From Armatimonadota bacterium (GTDB lineage: Bacteria; Armatimonadota; Fimbriimonadia; Fimbriimonadales; Fimbriimonadaceae), in NCBI GenBank assembly GCA_023392285.1, contig JAEVZK010000091.1, positions 1 to 64,000 on the forward strand: a DNA stretch of 64,000 nucleotides, read 5' to 3'. Below are positions 52,437 through 61,803 of the stretch, piece by piece. Made by a program: the position numbers and the translations under genes. Numbering within the stretch: the stretch's first letter is position 1; every line of letters begins with the position of its first letter. The notes under the pieces were generated by a model that saw only the letters and a list, made by a program, of their open reading frames with translations, was not told where the DNA came from and did no database searches.

Positions 52437-52467
52437 AGCCCCGTTCCTGCAACGGGGCTATCCTTTT
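52437..52467 (+). terminator. intrinsic terminator ending the injection-system block
   Basis: Perfect 9-bp arms AGCCCCGTT (52437-52445) and AACGGGGCT (52451-52459) with loop CCTGC, then ATCCTTTTAA. It is the first convincing terminator after the sheath gene at 19292. Confidence 0.85.
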
Positions 52468-52485
52468 AATTGTAAGACAAAGACC

Positions 52486-53175
52486 ATGCTGCAGATCTGG
52501 GACTACATTAGGCACCTCGATGAACACATCGCGGAGATGATCAAGAACTACGGTGCCTGGTCGTATGGCATTCTGTTTGGCATTGTTTTCGCAGAAACCG
52601 GGTTCGTGATCACGCCCTTTCTTCCTGGGGACACGCTCCTTTTCGCGGCGGGTCTGTTCTCTCGTCCGGAAACGGCAGACCACACGGGCGGCCTCAACAT
52701 TTGGCTTACACTGGCCGTGCTGACGGCGGCACCCCTTTGCGGCGACAACATCAACTATTTCTTCGGGAAATGGCTTGGCCCGAGGCTGTTCAAAAACGAG
52801 AATTCAAAGATCTTCCGCAAGAGCTACTTGGACCGGACCCACGCATTTTTCGAGAAGCACGGGGCAAAAACAATCATCCTCGCTCGATGGGTGCCGATTG
52901 TTCGAACCTTTGCCCCGTTTGTGGCCGGAATGGGAGCGATGCCTTATCTCCAGTTCCTTCGCAATAGCATTATCGGCGCGATTCTCTGGGTCTGGCTACT
53001 TGTGAGTGCGGGTTATTTCTTTGGTGGCCTGCCCTGGGTGCGAGACAACTTTGAGTTAGCGATGGTCGCGATGATCTTTATCACAGCTGGCCCGGTTGCT
53101 TTCGAAGTCATCAAGAGTCGCTATCATGCGAAAAAAGAGGCGAAAGAACCTGCTGCCGCCGTGGATAGTCACTAA
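52486..53175 (+). CDS. DedA-family inner-membrane protein
   Basis: A 229-aa membrane protein of the DedA/VTT superfamily, linked to flipping of undecaprenyl phosphate or phospholipids and to membrane potential. Seen: the reentrant-loop signature ETGFVITPFLPGDTLLFAAG, NYFFGKWLGPRLF, FFEKHGAKTIILARWVPIVR with the conserved Arg, FAPFVAGMGAMPY and GLPWVRDNF. The conserved acidic and basic residues of the family are all present. It starts 19 bp after the operon terminator. Confidence 0.93.
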   Translation: MLQIWDYIRHLDEHIAEMIKNYGAWSYGILFGIVFAETGFVITPFLPGDTLLFAAGLFSRPETADHTGGLNIWLTLAVLTAAPLCGDNINYFFGKWLGPRLFKNENSKIFRKSYLDRTHAFFEKHGAKTIILARWVPIVRTFAPFVAGMGAMPYLQFLRNSIIGAILWVWLLVSAGYFFGGLPWVRDNFELAMVAMIFITAGPVAFEVIKSRYHAKKEAKEPAAAVDSH

Positions 53176-53236
53176 TCTCTAGCTTCGAGATTAGGAGACC
53201 AGCATACAAATTGTAAGAACCGGCCAAATTGCCCGA

Positions 53237-54847
53237 GTGCTTGCTAAGCACGGACTCGACTGGCTGTCGCATAGCGACAGTCCGTGGCGAGTTCTTGCGC
53301 TGCCAAAGAAGTGGTTTAAGCACCGACCGGAAAGGACTCAAGCGGAGCGTGTGCGGCTTGCGATTGAAGAGCTGGGCACCACCTATATCAAACTGGGACA
53401 GGCGATCAGCACACGCACCGATCTTCTGCCTCCTGAGTACATCGTCGAGCTAAGCAAACTTCAAGATGACGCTCCCTCGATTCCCTATGAGGAAGTCCGA
53501 AAAGTCATAGAATCGGAGCTTGGGGAGTCGCCGGAACTCTTGTTCAAATGCTTCGAAAAGGAGCCGGAAGCGGCCGCCTCGATCGGTCAAGTCCATCGCG
53601 CGGTCTTGTTCGACGGCACCGAAGTCGTGGTTAAAGTGCAGCGCCCCGGCACAAGTGAGCGCGTCGAGCAAGATCTCGCGGTGCTGAAAGATTTCGCTCA
53701 GCTGGTCACCGCAAACACGAATCTCGGCCGTCGGTATGACTTTTTGGGTTGGCTGGAGGAGTTTGCGTTCACCATTAGAAACGAATTGGATTTCCGGCGA
53801 GAGGGCCGCAACGCCGATCGCATTCGGGAGAATTTTCTGGATGACCCAGACCTGATTATTCCAAAGATCTTCTGGAAATACACATCCAAGAAAGTCATCG
53901 TGATGCAAATGATTCGCGGCATCAAGCTGAGCGATGCCGACGCGCTGGAGCGGGCTAATGTCGACAAGCTGCAGCTCGCGAGGACGTGCGCACGAATCGT
54001 CTTGACGGAGATCTTTCGGCACGGCTTCTTTCATGCCGATCCTCACCCCGGTAATTTTTTCGTTTTTCCCGACGGCAAAATTGCAATGATTGACCTGGGG
54101 ATGGTCGGACGGCTCGACGAGGCCACGCGAGAATCTCTGATGAGGGTAACGCTCGACCTCGCCCACGAGGATGCTGATGCGCTGGTCGACGAACTCCTGA
54201 TCCTTGGGGTGCCGCGCGCTCCAGTTCGGAGGCAAGATCTGCGAATTCAGTTGGACAAGCTCATCCAAACTTATGTCGAGGGCCCGCCCGAAGATTTTTC
54301 GGTCGCTCGTCTCCTCAATGGAGTGCTCGCCATCGCCGCCAAGCATCGCATTCACGTTCCGAATGATTTGCTTTTCCTAGCGAAAACCATTGCGATGTGT
54401 GAGGGGCTGAGCACGATGCTGGACTCGAACTTTAAGCTCGTGGATTACCTGCGCAGCTTTCTGGAAGCGTACATGCACGAGATGAGGCAGCCTTCGGTTA
54501 TCCAATCGCGGCTCAAGGCAAATTCGGTGGATATGGCCGATCTGGCGCTCACATTACCAAAGAAGGCGAGAAGATTATTCGGACAGCTGGAGCGGGGCGA
54601 AATTACGTTTGTGGCTCGCCTCGAGGAAGGCGACAAATACCTGCGCGGCTTGCAACGAGCGGCGAACCGTCTCTCGACCGCAGTGGTCTTAGCGAGTCTG
54701 ATCGTTGGATTGAGTTACGTGATCAGCCGTTCGCCCAATTCAGGCTTCATCACGACCATGTACCAGTTGATCCTGCTCGCTCTCGCCGTCGTTGGAATCG
54801 GGCTTATCGTCTCGACCATACGGTCGAAAGAAAATTCAGGTGAATAG
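53237..54847 (+). CDS. ABC1/UbiB-family atypical protein kinase-like protein
   Basis: 536 aa. Family motifs in order: YIKLGQAISTRTDLLP (KxGQ), AASIGQVHRA (A-loop region), VVVKVQRPG (ATP-binding Lys), ELDFRREGRNADRIR, GFFHADPHPGNFFV and MIDLGMVGRL (metal-binding DLG). Two C-terminal hydrophobic helices (about 475-495 and 505-525) anchor it to the membrane. UbiB/COQ8 proteins support isoprenoid quinone or lipid metabolism through ATPase activity. The start is GTG 53237; the frame extends to 53195 without ATG, so an ATT start at 53210 cannot be excluded. Confidence 0.93.
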   Translation: MLAKHGLDWLSHSDSPWRVLALPKKWFKHRPERTQAERVRLAIEELGTTYIKLGQAISTRTDLLPPEYIVELSKLQDDAPSIPYEEVRKVIESELGESPELLFKCFEKEPEAAASIGQVHRAVLFDGTEVVVKVQRPGTSERVEQDLAVLKDFAQLVTANTNLGRRYDFLGWLEEFAFTIRNELDFRREGRNADRIRENFLDDPDLIIPKIFWKYTSKKVIVMQMIRGIKLSDADALERANVDKLQLARTCARIVLTEIFRHGFFHADPHPGNFFVFPDGKIAMIDLGMVGRLDEATRESLMRVTLDLAHEDADALVDELLILGVPRAPVRRQDLRIQLDKLIQTYVEGPPEDFSVARLLNGVLAIAAKHRIHVPNDLLFLAKTIAMCEGLSTMLDSNFKLVDYLRSFLEAYMHEMRQPSVIQSRLKANSVDMADLALTLPKKARRLFGQLERGEITFVARLEEGDKYLRGLQRAANRLSTAVVLASLIVGLSYVISRSPNSGFITTMYQLILLALAVVGIGLIVSTIRSKENSGE

Positions 54848-54873
54848 GCTCCCCGTCTGAGTAGACGAGGAGC
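54848..54873. terminator. hairpin between convergent genes (candidate two-way terminator)
   Basis: Stem GCTCC-C-CGTCT / AGACG-A-GGAGC with one C-A mismatch and loop GAGT, right after the UbiB stop and just before the 3' end of the barrel gene. The flanking T-runs are poor, so this is tentative. Confidence 0.4.
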
Positions 54874-54882
54874 ACAAAATTC

Positions 54883-55440
54883 CTAGAGCTTCCAGAAAAG
54901 GAAGGACAGTTTCAATTCGTAGCCGCTAAAGTCAAAATCGTCAGCTTTCGAGAAGTAATTGTAGGCTGCAGAAAGGCGGATCCGCTCGCTCAGAAGGATT
55001 CCGACTTCGGCGTTCGCCGTAAATGATACGCGATTGTTCGTAATTCGGTTGCTGCCGCTCGGATCAATCGAATAGTCGAGATAGGCGGCACCCGCGCCAA
55101 CGCGGTAGTAAGGTCGGGTCGAGCTGCCCGGCACGCCGAACTGCTGGCCCACGCCAACCGTCACGGGAACGGCCAAGAAACGGTTTCCATCGCGGCTTGC
55201 GCCAATGACCGCGAAATTGAACTGCGGCTTGAACTTGTTCGGCTGATTGTTGTTAATAAAATTGAGACCGAATCGGGGAAGCGTCGAGCCGAAAACATTT
55301 TTAATCACGCTGTCGGTCGGGAAATATGCTCCGACTTCGACGCCAAGGTATGTTCCGCTTCCACCCGGATTCTGAGCGAAAGCGCATGTGACCGAAGCGG
55401 CCGCCACGGCTGTCGCGAGAATATTCCACTTAAATTGCAT
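54883..55440 (-). CDS. outer-membrane beta-barrel protein
   Basis: About 185 aa. Signal peptide MQFKWNILATAVAAASVTCA then FAQ. Alternating strands with aromatic girdles (YLGVEVGAYFP, FLAVPVTVGVGQQFG, PYYRVGAGAAYLDYSI, VSFTANAEVGILLS, IRLSAAYNYFS) end with a C-terminal hydrophobic strand LKLSFLFWKL, typical of eight-stranded OmpA/OmpW-like barrels. ATG 55440 is chosen because AGGAGG lies just before it on the minus strand. It supports the diderm envelope suggested by lpxB. Confidence 0.82.
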   Translation of the reverse strand: MQFKWNILATAVAAASVTCAFAQNPGGSGTYLGVEVGAYFPTDSVIKNVFGSTLPRFGLNFINNNQPNKFKPQFNFAVIGASRDGNRFLAVPVTVGVGQQFGVPGSSTRPYYRVGAGAAYLDYSIDPSGSNRITNNRVSFTANAEVGILLSERIRLSAAYNYFSKADDFDFSGYELKLSFLFWKL

Positions 55441-55484
55441 TGTTCCTCCTGCTTTACGCAAACCTACTAAAACATGATTATGGT

Positions 55485-56264
55485 CTACTTCGCAATGTTT
55501 CCACAGATTGAGGGTGAAAAGTTCTCCTGAGTGAAGGGCAGCGTAAGGTTGACTTGGTGACCAATGGGCACAAATCCGAGCGAAGCGTACAGCTTCGGAG
55601 CGGTTGCCGAAAGCCAGACGAGAGGCTCTCCCGTGCCGAAGGCGTGAGCAAGGAGCAGTTCGCAGGCCTGCCGTGCGAGCCCCCGCCCCCGGAACTTCGG
55701 CCGAGTCGCCACGGAAACCAGCTCCATCACGTCCCCTTCGATGGTGAGCATCGCGCTCGACGCAGGTTCCCCGTCATGCCTGAGAAGCGCCGCTACCAGG
55801 TTCCCCCCTCGAATCCGTTCCAATCGACGATTTACCGCGCTCTGGTCCACTTCGAACGGATGGCCAAACGCCTCCGCTTCGATCATGGCCACTTGGATCA
55901 TTTCATCTTGGGTAGAAACTGGGCGAGCGGAAGAATTCTTGGCAATGACCGGACGATCGCAGATCATCAAGGGCAGCCTCATTTCGGCGAGAAAGCCTTC
56001 ACTTAGGAGCAATCGGTTGACATCCGGCCAGAGCGGCTCAAGCAACTCGACTCTTGGAGTTTTGCCACGTGACCGAAAGGCCTGCACCATCTGACAAACC
56101 TCTGCCGGAGAACTCGATTCTTTTACTGGTACGGCGAAGTTCGTCCATGGGCGGTCTGAACCGGCCAGCTGCATCAGGTGGAACGCGCCGACATCGAAAT
56201 GTTCTCGATCTCGCCTCCCCGCCGAAATCATCGATTGATTCAGGCGGAGCAGCAGATCGCGCAT
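55485..56264 (-). CDS. GNAT-family N-acetyltransferase
   Basis: 259 aa. The C-terminal half is a GNAT fold: VAALLRHDGEPASSAMLTIE, then MELVSVATRPKFRGRGLARQ, which contains the acetyl-CoA pyrophosphate loop (R-x-x-G-x-G/A as RGRGLA), and LVWLSATAPKLYASLGFVPI with the conserved Tyr. The N-terminal half is a degenerate GNAT-like or specificity domain. Its start overlaps the dnaA stop (ATGA), so it is the second gene of a dnaA operon. The substrate is unknown. Confidence 0.85.
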   Translation of the reverse strand: MRDLLLRLNQSMISAGRRDREHFDVGAFHLMQLAGSDRPWTNFAVPVKESSSPAEVCQMVQAFRSRGKTPRVELLEPLWPDVNRLLLSEGFLAEMRLPLMICDRPVIAKNSSARPVSTQDEMIQVAMIEAEAFGHPFEVDQSAVNRRLERIRGGNLVAALLRHDGEPASSAMLTIEGDVMELVSVATRPKFRGRGLARQACELLLAHAFGTGEPLVWLSATAPKLYASLGFVPIGHQVNLTLPFTQENFSPSICGNIAK

Positions 56265-57646
56265 CAGAATTCGCGATGGAGCGTATTGATGAGCATCTTC
56301 ACGGCTGACTTGAGATCGTTGTCGCGGAGCATCATCTCGTTGACCCGGTTATAGCCATGCATCATCGAAGTGTGGTCCCGATCGCCAAATAGGTGGCCGA
56401 TGTGCTTCCAGGAATCTTTGGTGAGCTCGCGGGTGACGAAAATCGCCACATGGCGGGCATGAACGATCGGAGCCTTTCTGGAAGAACCCTGAATGTCCGA
56501 ACTTGGAATCTTATAGTGTCGGCTTACCGCCTCGACGATCTCTTGGAAGCCCGGCTTTTCGGTGATTTCGCGTGAATAGTCTTTCTCGATTAAGGTTTCC
56601 GCCGATTGCTTGGTGATCGGCTGGTGATAAACGCTCGATTCCACCGCCAGCTTCGTCATCGCTCCCACTAGGCGACGGATATTTCCCGGCACATTCTCAG
56701 CGAGATACATCGCCACTTCGAGAGGAAGTTGAACCGCCTCCTGCTTGGCCTTGGACATCAGAATGGCGCAGCGCGTCTCGGTATCCGGCATCTGAATGTC
56801 GGCGACCAAACCCGCTTCGAACCGAGAACGAAGTCGCTCATCCATGAGGTACAGGTCGCGAGGGGGCCGATCGGACGTGAGCACGATCTGCTTACCCAGG
56901 CTTTGCAGGTGGTTGAACGTATGAAAGAATTCTTCCGATGTCTTGGTTTTCTCGGCGATGAATTGAATGTCATCGATGAGCCACAGGCTGACGTTCCGCT
57001 GCTGTCGCCGGAAGGATTCGATTCTATTGTTCTGCAGCGCTTGGATAAAGCCTTCCGCAAACTGTTGAGCCGTGATGTAGACGAGAGAAAAATTCGGTAC
57101 CCGGCCCTGAATTTCTCGAGCAATCGCATGCAGTAGATGGGTCTTGCCAACCCCAGACGCACCATAGATGAAGAGCGGATTGTATTTCTTACCGGGATCG
57201 GAGGCGACGTTCTTCGCGCCAGCAAAGGCAAGCCGATTACTTTGCCCCACGATGAACGATTCGAATGAATACCGATCGTTCGGAATGAAGACTTCTTTCT
57301 CCGGGGCGGGAGCGGGCATGCTGATGGAAGAATTCTTCTCGACTCCGTTCTTCTCGCGAAGCTCAAGGTTGAGCTCGATCATCACCGCCATGCCAAGCTC
57401 GTCGCCTAAATAATTTTGAAGAATATTGAGATACCGCTCTCGCACCCATTCCAACACGAACCGCCCTGGAACGGCGATTTTGACCTGCGTCCCGTCGACG
57501 CCAAGGGGTCGTAACGGTTTTAGAAAACGTTCAAACCACTGGGGCGGCACGTCGGGAGACAGCCTTCGGAGGGTGTTCTGCCAAGCTTGTTGTAATCGGA
57601 TGTTGTCGGGTGAATCATCAAAGGAATACTGGTCTCTCATCTTCAC
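56264..57646 (-). CDS. dnaA: chromosomal replication initiator DnaA
   Basis: 460 aa, full length. Domain I covers residues 15-95 (WQNTLRRLSPDVPPQWFERF). Domain III is AAA+, with Walker A GASGVGKT (162-169), Walker B LWLIDDIQFI (221-230) and the arginine-finger region LRSRFEAGLVADI. Domain IV binds DnaA boxes with the signature HTSMMHGYNRV. The linker domain II is short. No dnaN, rpmH or recF is adjacent. The 244-bp region upstream (57647-57890, shared with thiN) is AT-rich but I see no cluster of 9-mer boxes. Confidence 0.97.
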   Translation of the reverse strand: MKMRDQYSFDDSPDNIRLQQAWQNTLRRLSPDVPPQWFERFLKPLRPLGVDGTQVKIAVPGRFVLEWVRERYLNILQNYLGDELGMAVMIELNLELREKNGVEKNSSISMPAPAPEKEVFIPNDRYSFESFIVGQSNRLAFAGAKNVASDPGKKYNPLFIYGASGVGKTHLLHAIAREIQGRVPNFSLVYITAQQFAEGFIQALQNNRIESFRRQQRNVSLWLIDDIQFIAEKTKTSEEFFHTFNHLQSLGKQIVLTSDRPPRDLYLMDERLRSRFEAGLVADIQMPDTETRCAILMSKAKQEAVQLPLEVAMYLAENVPGNIRRLVGAMTKLAVESSVYHQPITKQSAETLIEKDYSREITEKPGFQEIVEAVSRHYKIPSSDIQGSSRKAPIVHARHVAIFVTRELTKDSWKHIGHLFGDRDHTSMMHGYNRVNEMMLRDNDLKSAVKMLINTLHREF

Positions 57647-57890
57647 TTCAAGGCGGTCAAAAATGACCGGGCGGGGAAGGAAAGTATAACACGCAAAAAC
57701 GCTTGCATCGCCGAAGATCAGGCATTGAAAATTGTTGAAATTTCAGCCATCGCAGTCTGCGAATGGCAGATACAACCGAATATGAACGTTTTCCTGCATT
57801 TTTCTGCGGTTATTGAAAATGCTAGGTGAAACTCTGATGTGGACTAACAAGTGTCTACCACAATGCAAAGGTTGATAGTAGCGCAAACTA

Positions 57891-58517
57891 ATGAGAATTT
57901 TAGGAGTTTTGGACGGCAACGACGTGGAGGATTTCGATCTCCGAAAATGGGTTGAATCGGCCGAATTCGTCATTGCTGCGGATGGTGCTGCAAACCGGTT
58001 GAGCTTGATCGGATCGACGCCTGACCTCATTGTTGGCGACCTAGATTCGGTTTGGCCAGATGTACCCGGGCAGCGGTTTCATGTGGTCGACCAAGACCAC
58101 ACCGATTGCGAAAAGCTTCTTGAACAGGTCGCTCGCCAGGGTGCCGATTCGCTGACCCTAATCGGTGTAGAAGGTGATCGCCTTGATCATGTTTTGGCGA
58201 CCCTTTCCGCTTGTGCAGCCTCCAATCTTAACGTGAGGCTTGTGCTACGTCGGCAAATCGGCCATCTTGTGAGGGGCGCGTTGACGATCGGGTGTCGTCC
58301 CGATTCGCTTGTGTCCCTCATGCCGATCACGCCTTGTTCGGGTGTGACGTTCTCCGGTGTGGCGTGGCCGCTTGCGGGGGCGGATCTCGAGCCGGGCAAA
58401 CTTGTCAGTGTGTCGAACCGCGCGGTCGAGGAGAAGATCGGCGTCACGATTGCGAGCGGAGTTGCGCTGCTGCTAACCGAGCGCACGCCGGATCAGGAGT
58501 CGGATTGGCACGCGTAA
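57891..58517 (+). CDS. thiN: thiamine pyrophosphokinase
   Basis: Transfers pyrophosphate from ATP to thiamine to give the active cofactor. 208 aa. Family motifs: AADGAANRL near residue 32, PDLIVGDLDSV around 46-56, HTDCEKLLEQV with the Asp/Lys pair, and GVEGDRLDHVLATL. The C-terminal beta domain is present. It diverges from dnaA and overlaps the symporter start by 13 bp, which suggests the two genes share a transcript. The neighbouring symporter might bring in a related solute, but this is only context. Confidence 0.88.
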   Translation: MRILGVLDGNDVEDFDLRKWVESAEFVIAADGAANRLSLIGSTPDLIVGDLDSVWPDVPGQRFHVVDQDHTDCEKLLEQVARQGADSLTLIGVEGDRLDHVLATLSACAASNLNVRLVLRRQIGHLVRGALTIGCRPDSLVSLMPITPCSGVTFSGVAWPLAGADLEPGKLVSVSNRAVEEKIGVTIASGVALLLTERTPDQESDWHA

Positions 58518-59992
58518 CTTTTCAACCCGCGGACTGGTTCGTATTCTTCCTTTTTGGCTCGGGAATACTTGCGCTCGGTTTTTCGGCGAAACTGCGCGAT
58601 TCGTCCATCTTCCAGTTTCTAACCGCAGGCAGATCGCTCTCGCTTCCTGCATTTGTTGCCACTCTGGTCACCGTCTGGTACGGAGGAATTCTTGGAATCG
58701 GCGAAAGCGTCACCTATTACGGGATCGGAACTTGGCTTCTGTTTGGCGTTCCTTACTACGTTTTCGCCCTCCTCTACGCCTTCGTGATCGCCCGAAAAGT
58801 TCGCCAGTCCGATCAGATTACGATTCCGGAAAGGATCGCGGCGACGTGGGGTCAGACGGCTGGGCTGACGGCAGCGGTCCTCATCTTCTTCTTGGCCGTG
58901 CCCGCGGCGCATGTCTTAATGATCGGCACCCTCTTACAAGCGGTTACCGCGATTCCGCTCCTGCCCTGTGTTCTCATTGCAACGCTTATAGGGGGAGCCT
59001 TTCTGTATAAGGGTGGGCTGCTGGCGGACGTTCGGGTCGGATTTCTGGCCTTCATTCTGATGTATGTTGGTTTCGCTTCCATGCTCGTGTTCTGTCTCTC
59101 CCATTTCGACATCGCTGCGGTTGGGAGAGACCTCGACGGGAAGCAGCTCCTCAACTGGTCGGGAGGCAAGGGGATGTTAGTGGTCGTGACTTACTTCATT
59201 CTCGGCGCTTGGACCCTCGTCGACCCTGGCTTTCACCAACGAGTGACGAGCGGCAAAACGCCGCAAACCTCTCGCAATGGAGTGCTGATCGCGGTTGGCT
59301 TTTGGCTGCTTTTCGACGTCCTGAGCATCGCGACCGCCCTCTTCGCGGTGTCGCAGTCTCACCCGCTTCCAGAAGATGGAAAGCTGCTCTACCCCATGTT
59401 TGCAGATCAGGTGCTTCCGCCGGGGCTGAAGGCGATCTTCTTCTGCGGAATGATCGGAACGATCCTGTCCGCGCTGGTTGGCTACACGCTTGTGGGCGGA
59501 ACGACGGTGGGTCGCGAAATTGTGGGACGCCTGAAGGGAGACATTCAGTCGGTCGAGGTGACGCGTTGGTCGCGGCTCGCGATTCTCCTGAGCTGCCTTC
59601 TTTCTGCTTTTTTGGCGATCAATATCCACAGCGTCGTAAGTCTCTGGTACAGCTGGGGAGGGTGCATCATCGGCGCGCTGCTTACCCCTGTGATGCTCGC
59701 CTATCTCGGGAAAACGAGAATTCCGCCCGGAGTGATCAGCGCCTCGATGGCCATCTCGTTTCTGGTTAGTCTCGCCTGGCTCGTTTACGGACTCCAAACT
59801 AAAAACGAGTTCCTGAACGTCGCTGTAGTAACAGGAGAGGGAGGTTTGTCCGTCAGATCGGAGCCCGAAGCAGGGGAGCCAGTGAAAGGGAGAACCGATA
59901 TTCCTCTTGGCACAATGATGCCGGCTTTGGTAGTATCGAGTGCAGTCGTAGGAATCGGAGTCCTCTTTAGAAGGAGAAAAACACATGGTTGA
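58505..59992 (+). CDS. sodium:solute symporter (SSS family)
   Basis: 495 aa with about 13 hydrophobic helices. The layout fits the SSS/LeuT-fold family: FLTAGRSLSLPAFVATLVTV (the TAGR motif of helix 1-2), YGGILGIGESVTYYGIGTW, ARKVRQSDQITIPERIA, and GTILSALVGYTLVGGTTVGR near helix 8. The start is TTG 58505 with AGGAG at 58495-58499; the long upstream frame (to 58292) lies inside thiN and is not protein-like. The substrate is unknown. The tail overlaps the FHA gene by 8 bp. Confidence 0.88.
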   Translation: MARVTFQPADWFVFFLFGSGILALGFSAKLRDSSIFQFLTAGRSLSLPAFVATLVTVWYGGILGIGESVTYYGIGTWLLFGVPYYVFALLYAFVIARKVRQSDQITIPERIAATWGQTAGLTAAVLIFFLAVPAAHVLMIGTLLQAVTAIPLLPCVLIATLIGGAFLYKGGLLADVRVGFLAFILMYVGFASMLVFCLSHFDIAAVGRDLDGKQLLNWSGGKGMLVVVTYFILGAWTLVDPGFHQRVTSGKTPQTSRNGVLIAVGFWLLFDVLSIATALFAVSQSHPLPEDGKLLYPMFADQVLPPGLKAIFFCGMIGTILSALVGYTLVGGTTVGREIVGRLKGDIQSVEVTRWSRLAILLSCLLSAFLAINIHSVVSLWYSWGGCIIGALLTPVMLAYLGKTRIPPGVISASMAISFLVSLAWLVYGLQTKNEFLNVAVVTGEGGLSVRSEPEAGEPVKGRTDIPLGTMMPALVVSSAVVGIGVLFRRRKTHG

Positions 59993-60449
59993 CGAGTCAA
60001 TGGTTGAGCAAGAACACTCGGCAGAAGAGCCGCAGGAGTCGAACTCCGATCATCCCCACGCAGGAGTAGCGGAAGAAGGGTGGTCGGCCCCCGATGCGGC
60101 GAGTTGTCACCTTGCCAAGCTGATTGTCAAGCGTAGCGGCGCGGAGACAGAACTTGAATTCCACGTCAATCCGCCCTGCATTATTGGGCGCTTCGATGCG
60201 GCGGTAGGGCCGATCGACATCGATCTGGGCTCCATGCCAGAAGGCAACTATGTCTCGCGCAAGCATGCGAAGATCGAATGCGACGATGGGACTTGGAAAA
60301 TCACCGATCTCGGCTCCTCTAACGGGACTTTTCTGCTTCGGGATGATTTCGAAAAGGTCGATACCGCTGAACTAAAGGATGGTGACGAAATCGCCTTGGG
60401 AAATGCCAGGTTCGTGTTTCACACCGTGGACTCACCCGCTCCCACCTAA
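59985..60449 (+). CDS. FHA-domain protein
   Basis: 154 aa. Residues 1-40 are acidic and probably flexible. An FHA domain fills about 45-150: CIIGRFD with the phosphothreonine-binding Arg, YVSRKHAKIE (Ser/His pair), and ITDLGSSNGTFL with the Asn. It should bind a phosphothreonine peptide made by a Ser/Thr kinase. No Hanks-type kinase is visible nearby, and the UbiB-like protein is not expected to play that role. purM starts 20 bp downstream. Confidence 0.92.
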   Translation: MVDESMVEQEHSAEEPQESNSDHPHAGVAEEGWSAPDAASCHLAKLIVKRSGAETELEFHVNPPCIIGRFDAAVGPIDIDLGSMPEGNYVSRKHAKIECDDGTWKITDLGSSNGTFLLRDDFEKVDTAELKDGDEIALGNARFVFHTVDSPAPT

Positions 60450-60468
60450 GCTCTGGTAACGTGATCAG

Positions 60469-61506
60469 ATGAGCGAGCCTTTATCTTATCGTGATGCCGG
60501 AGTGGACATCGATGAGGCTCAGCGGGCGCTGAGAGCCATCCAGAAGAGCGTTCAAATGACCCATTCTCCCGAAGTGGTGGGGGGCGTCGGTGGATTTGGG
60601 GGCCTCTTTCAAGCCAACTTCGAAGACATCGCCAAGCCTTTGTTGGTGAGCAGCATCGACGGGATCGGCACGAAGACGAAGGTTGCGGCCATGGTGGGCG
60701 AATTCGGCGGACTTGGAAAGGACATTGTCCACCACTGCGTAAACGACATTCTTTGTCAGGGCGCGAAGCCTTTGTTCTTCCTCGATTATTACGGCTGTAG
60801 CAAGTTCGCTGGCCTCCAGTTCGAGGAAATTCTGCACGGCATGTCGGAAGCATGCCGCGATCTCAACATCAGCCTCATTGGCGGAGAAACCGCTGAGATG
60901 CCAGGCGTCTATCACGATGACGAAATCGACATCGTCGGCAGCATCATCGGTGTGGTGGATGCGGAGCGAAAACTGCCACGCGGCAAGATGAAGCCGGGAG
61001 ACATCATTGTGGGACTTGAAAGCGATGGCCTGCATACCAACGGTTTCTCTCTCGCCCGAAGAGCGCTTTTCGAACAGTCGGGAATGTCCGTTCGTGATCC
61101 CTTGCCCGAGACTGACCAGACCATTGGCGCAGCTTTGGTAGCTCCTCACCGATGCTACTTCAAGGCCGTCTATCCCCTGATGCAAAGTGAGTCGGGGATC
61201 TTTGCCGCGGCACATATCACCGGCGGAGGCCTTTACGACAATCCTCCGCGGGTCATGCCTTCCGACGTTCGCGCGGTGTTTGAGAAACGATCTTGGACGG
61301 TTCCTCCGATCTTCAAGCTCATTCAGGCGGCGGGCCGCATCCCTGAACAGGAAATGTATCGAGCCTTCAACATGGGAATCGGATTCATCTTATTCGTGGA
61401 TCGCTTTGCAGTTGAGCGGGTGGTGAGCGCTTTAAATGAAGCCGGAGAGCGAGCTCACGTCATTGGCGAGCTATCGAGCGGCAGTCAGGATATCCAAATC
61501 ATTTAG
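60469..61506 (+). CDS. purM: phosphoribosylformylglycinamidine cyclo-ligase
   Basis: Makes aminoimidazole ribonucleotide in step five of purine synthesis, using ATP. 345 aa, full length. Seen: YRDAGVDIDEAQRAL, VSSIDGIGTKTKVA with the catalytic GTK-type loop, DIVHHCVNDILCQGAKPLFF, LIGGETAEMPGVYH, GLESDGLHTNGFSLAR and AHITGGGLYDNPPRVMP. All are family hallmarks. No other pur gene is adjacent. tRNA-Lys follows 34 bp after the stop. Confidence 0.97.
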   Translation: MSEPLSYRDAGVDIDEAQRALRAIQKSVQMTHSPEVVGGVGGFGGLFQANFEDIAKPLLVSSIDGIGTKTKVAAMVGEFGGLGKDIVHHCVNDILCQGAKPLFFLDYYGCSKFAGLQFEEILHGMSEACRDLNISLIGGETAEMPGVYHDDEIDIVGSIIGVVDAERKLPRGKMKPGDIIVGLESDGLHTNGFSLARRALFEQSGMSVRDPLPETDQTIGAALVAPHRCYFKAVYPLMQSESGIFAAAHITGGGLYDNPPRVMPSDVRAVFEKRSWTVPPIFKLIQAAGRIPEQEMYRAFNMGIGFILFVDRFAVERVVSALNEAGERAHVIGELSSGSQDIQII

Positions 61507-61540
61507 CATTCCTCGCGGGTAAAATCTGCACTCCGACTGT

Positions 61541-61616
61541 GGGTCGGTAGCTCAGTCGGTAGAGCATCGGCCTTTTAAGCCGTTGGTCCCGGGTTCGAGT
61601 CCCGGCCGACCCACCA
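61541..61616 (+). tRNA. tRNA-Lys (anticodon TTT)
   Basis: 76 nt. Acceptor arms GGGTCGG/CCGACCC, D arm GCTC/GAGC, anticodon loop CTTTTAA with TTT at 34-36, T arm CCGGG-TTCGAGT-CCCGG, then A73 and an encoded CCA. The 27-43 position is T-T rather than a Watson-Crick pair; all other stems are perfect. Confidence 0.97.
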
Positions 61617-61803
61617 TTTTCCAAGAAACTGTGGAATAAGGCTTTTAGCAGCCTTTGAACCTCGTCTGCCTTCTTGCCGACTGGGGTTGCTTTAAGCATC
61701 AAACATGCTTCAACGGAGCTCTATGCCTCCGCTCGTCTTTGCTGCGCACTTTCGCCAGCTTTCTCAAAAGCGAGTAATTCTGCTGGGTCGATTCGCAGGA
61801 AAA

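Noticed and set aside
58292..58504. N-terminal extension of the symporter within thiN
   Set aside because: The extension is Cys/Arg/Gly-rich out-of-frame thiN sequence; TTG 58505 with AGGAG in front fits the family start.
61499..61702. Minus-strand frame over the tRNA-Lys gene
   Set aside because: It is the familiar spurious translation across a tRNA and has no ribosome-binding site or homology.
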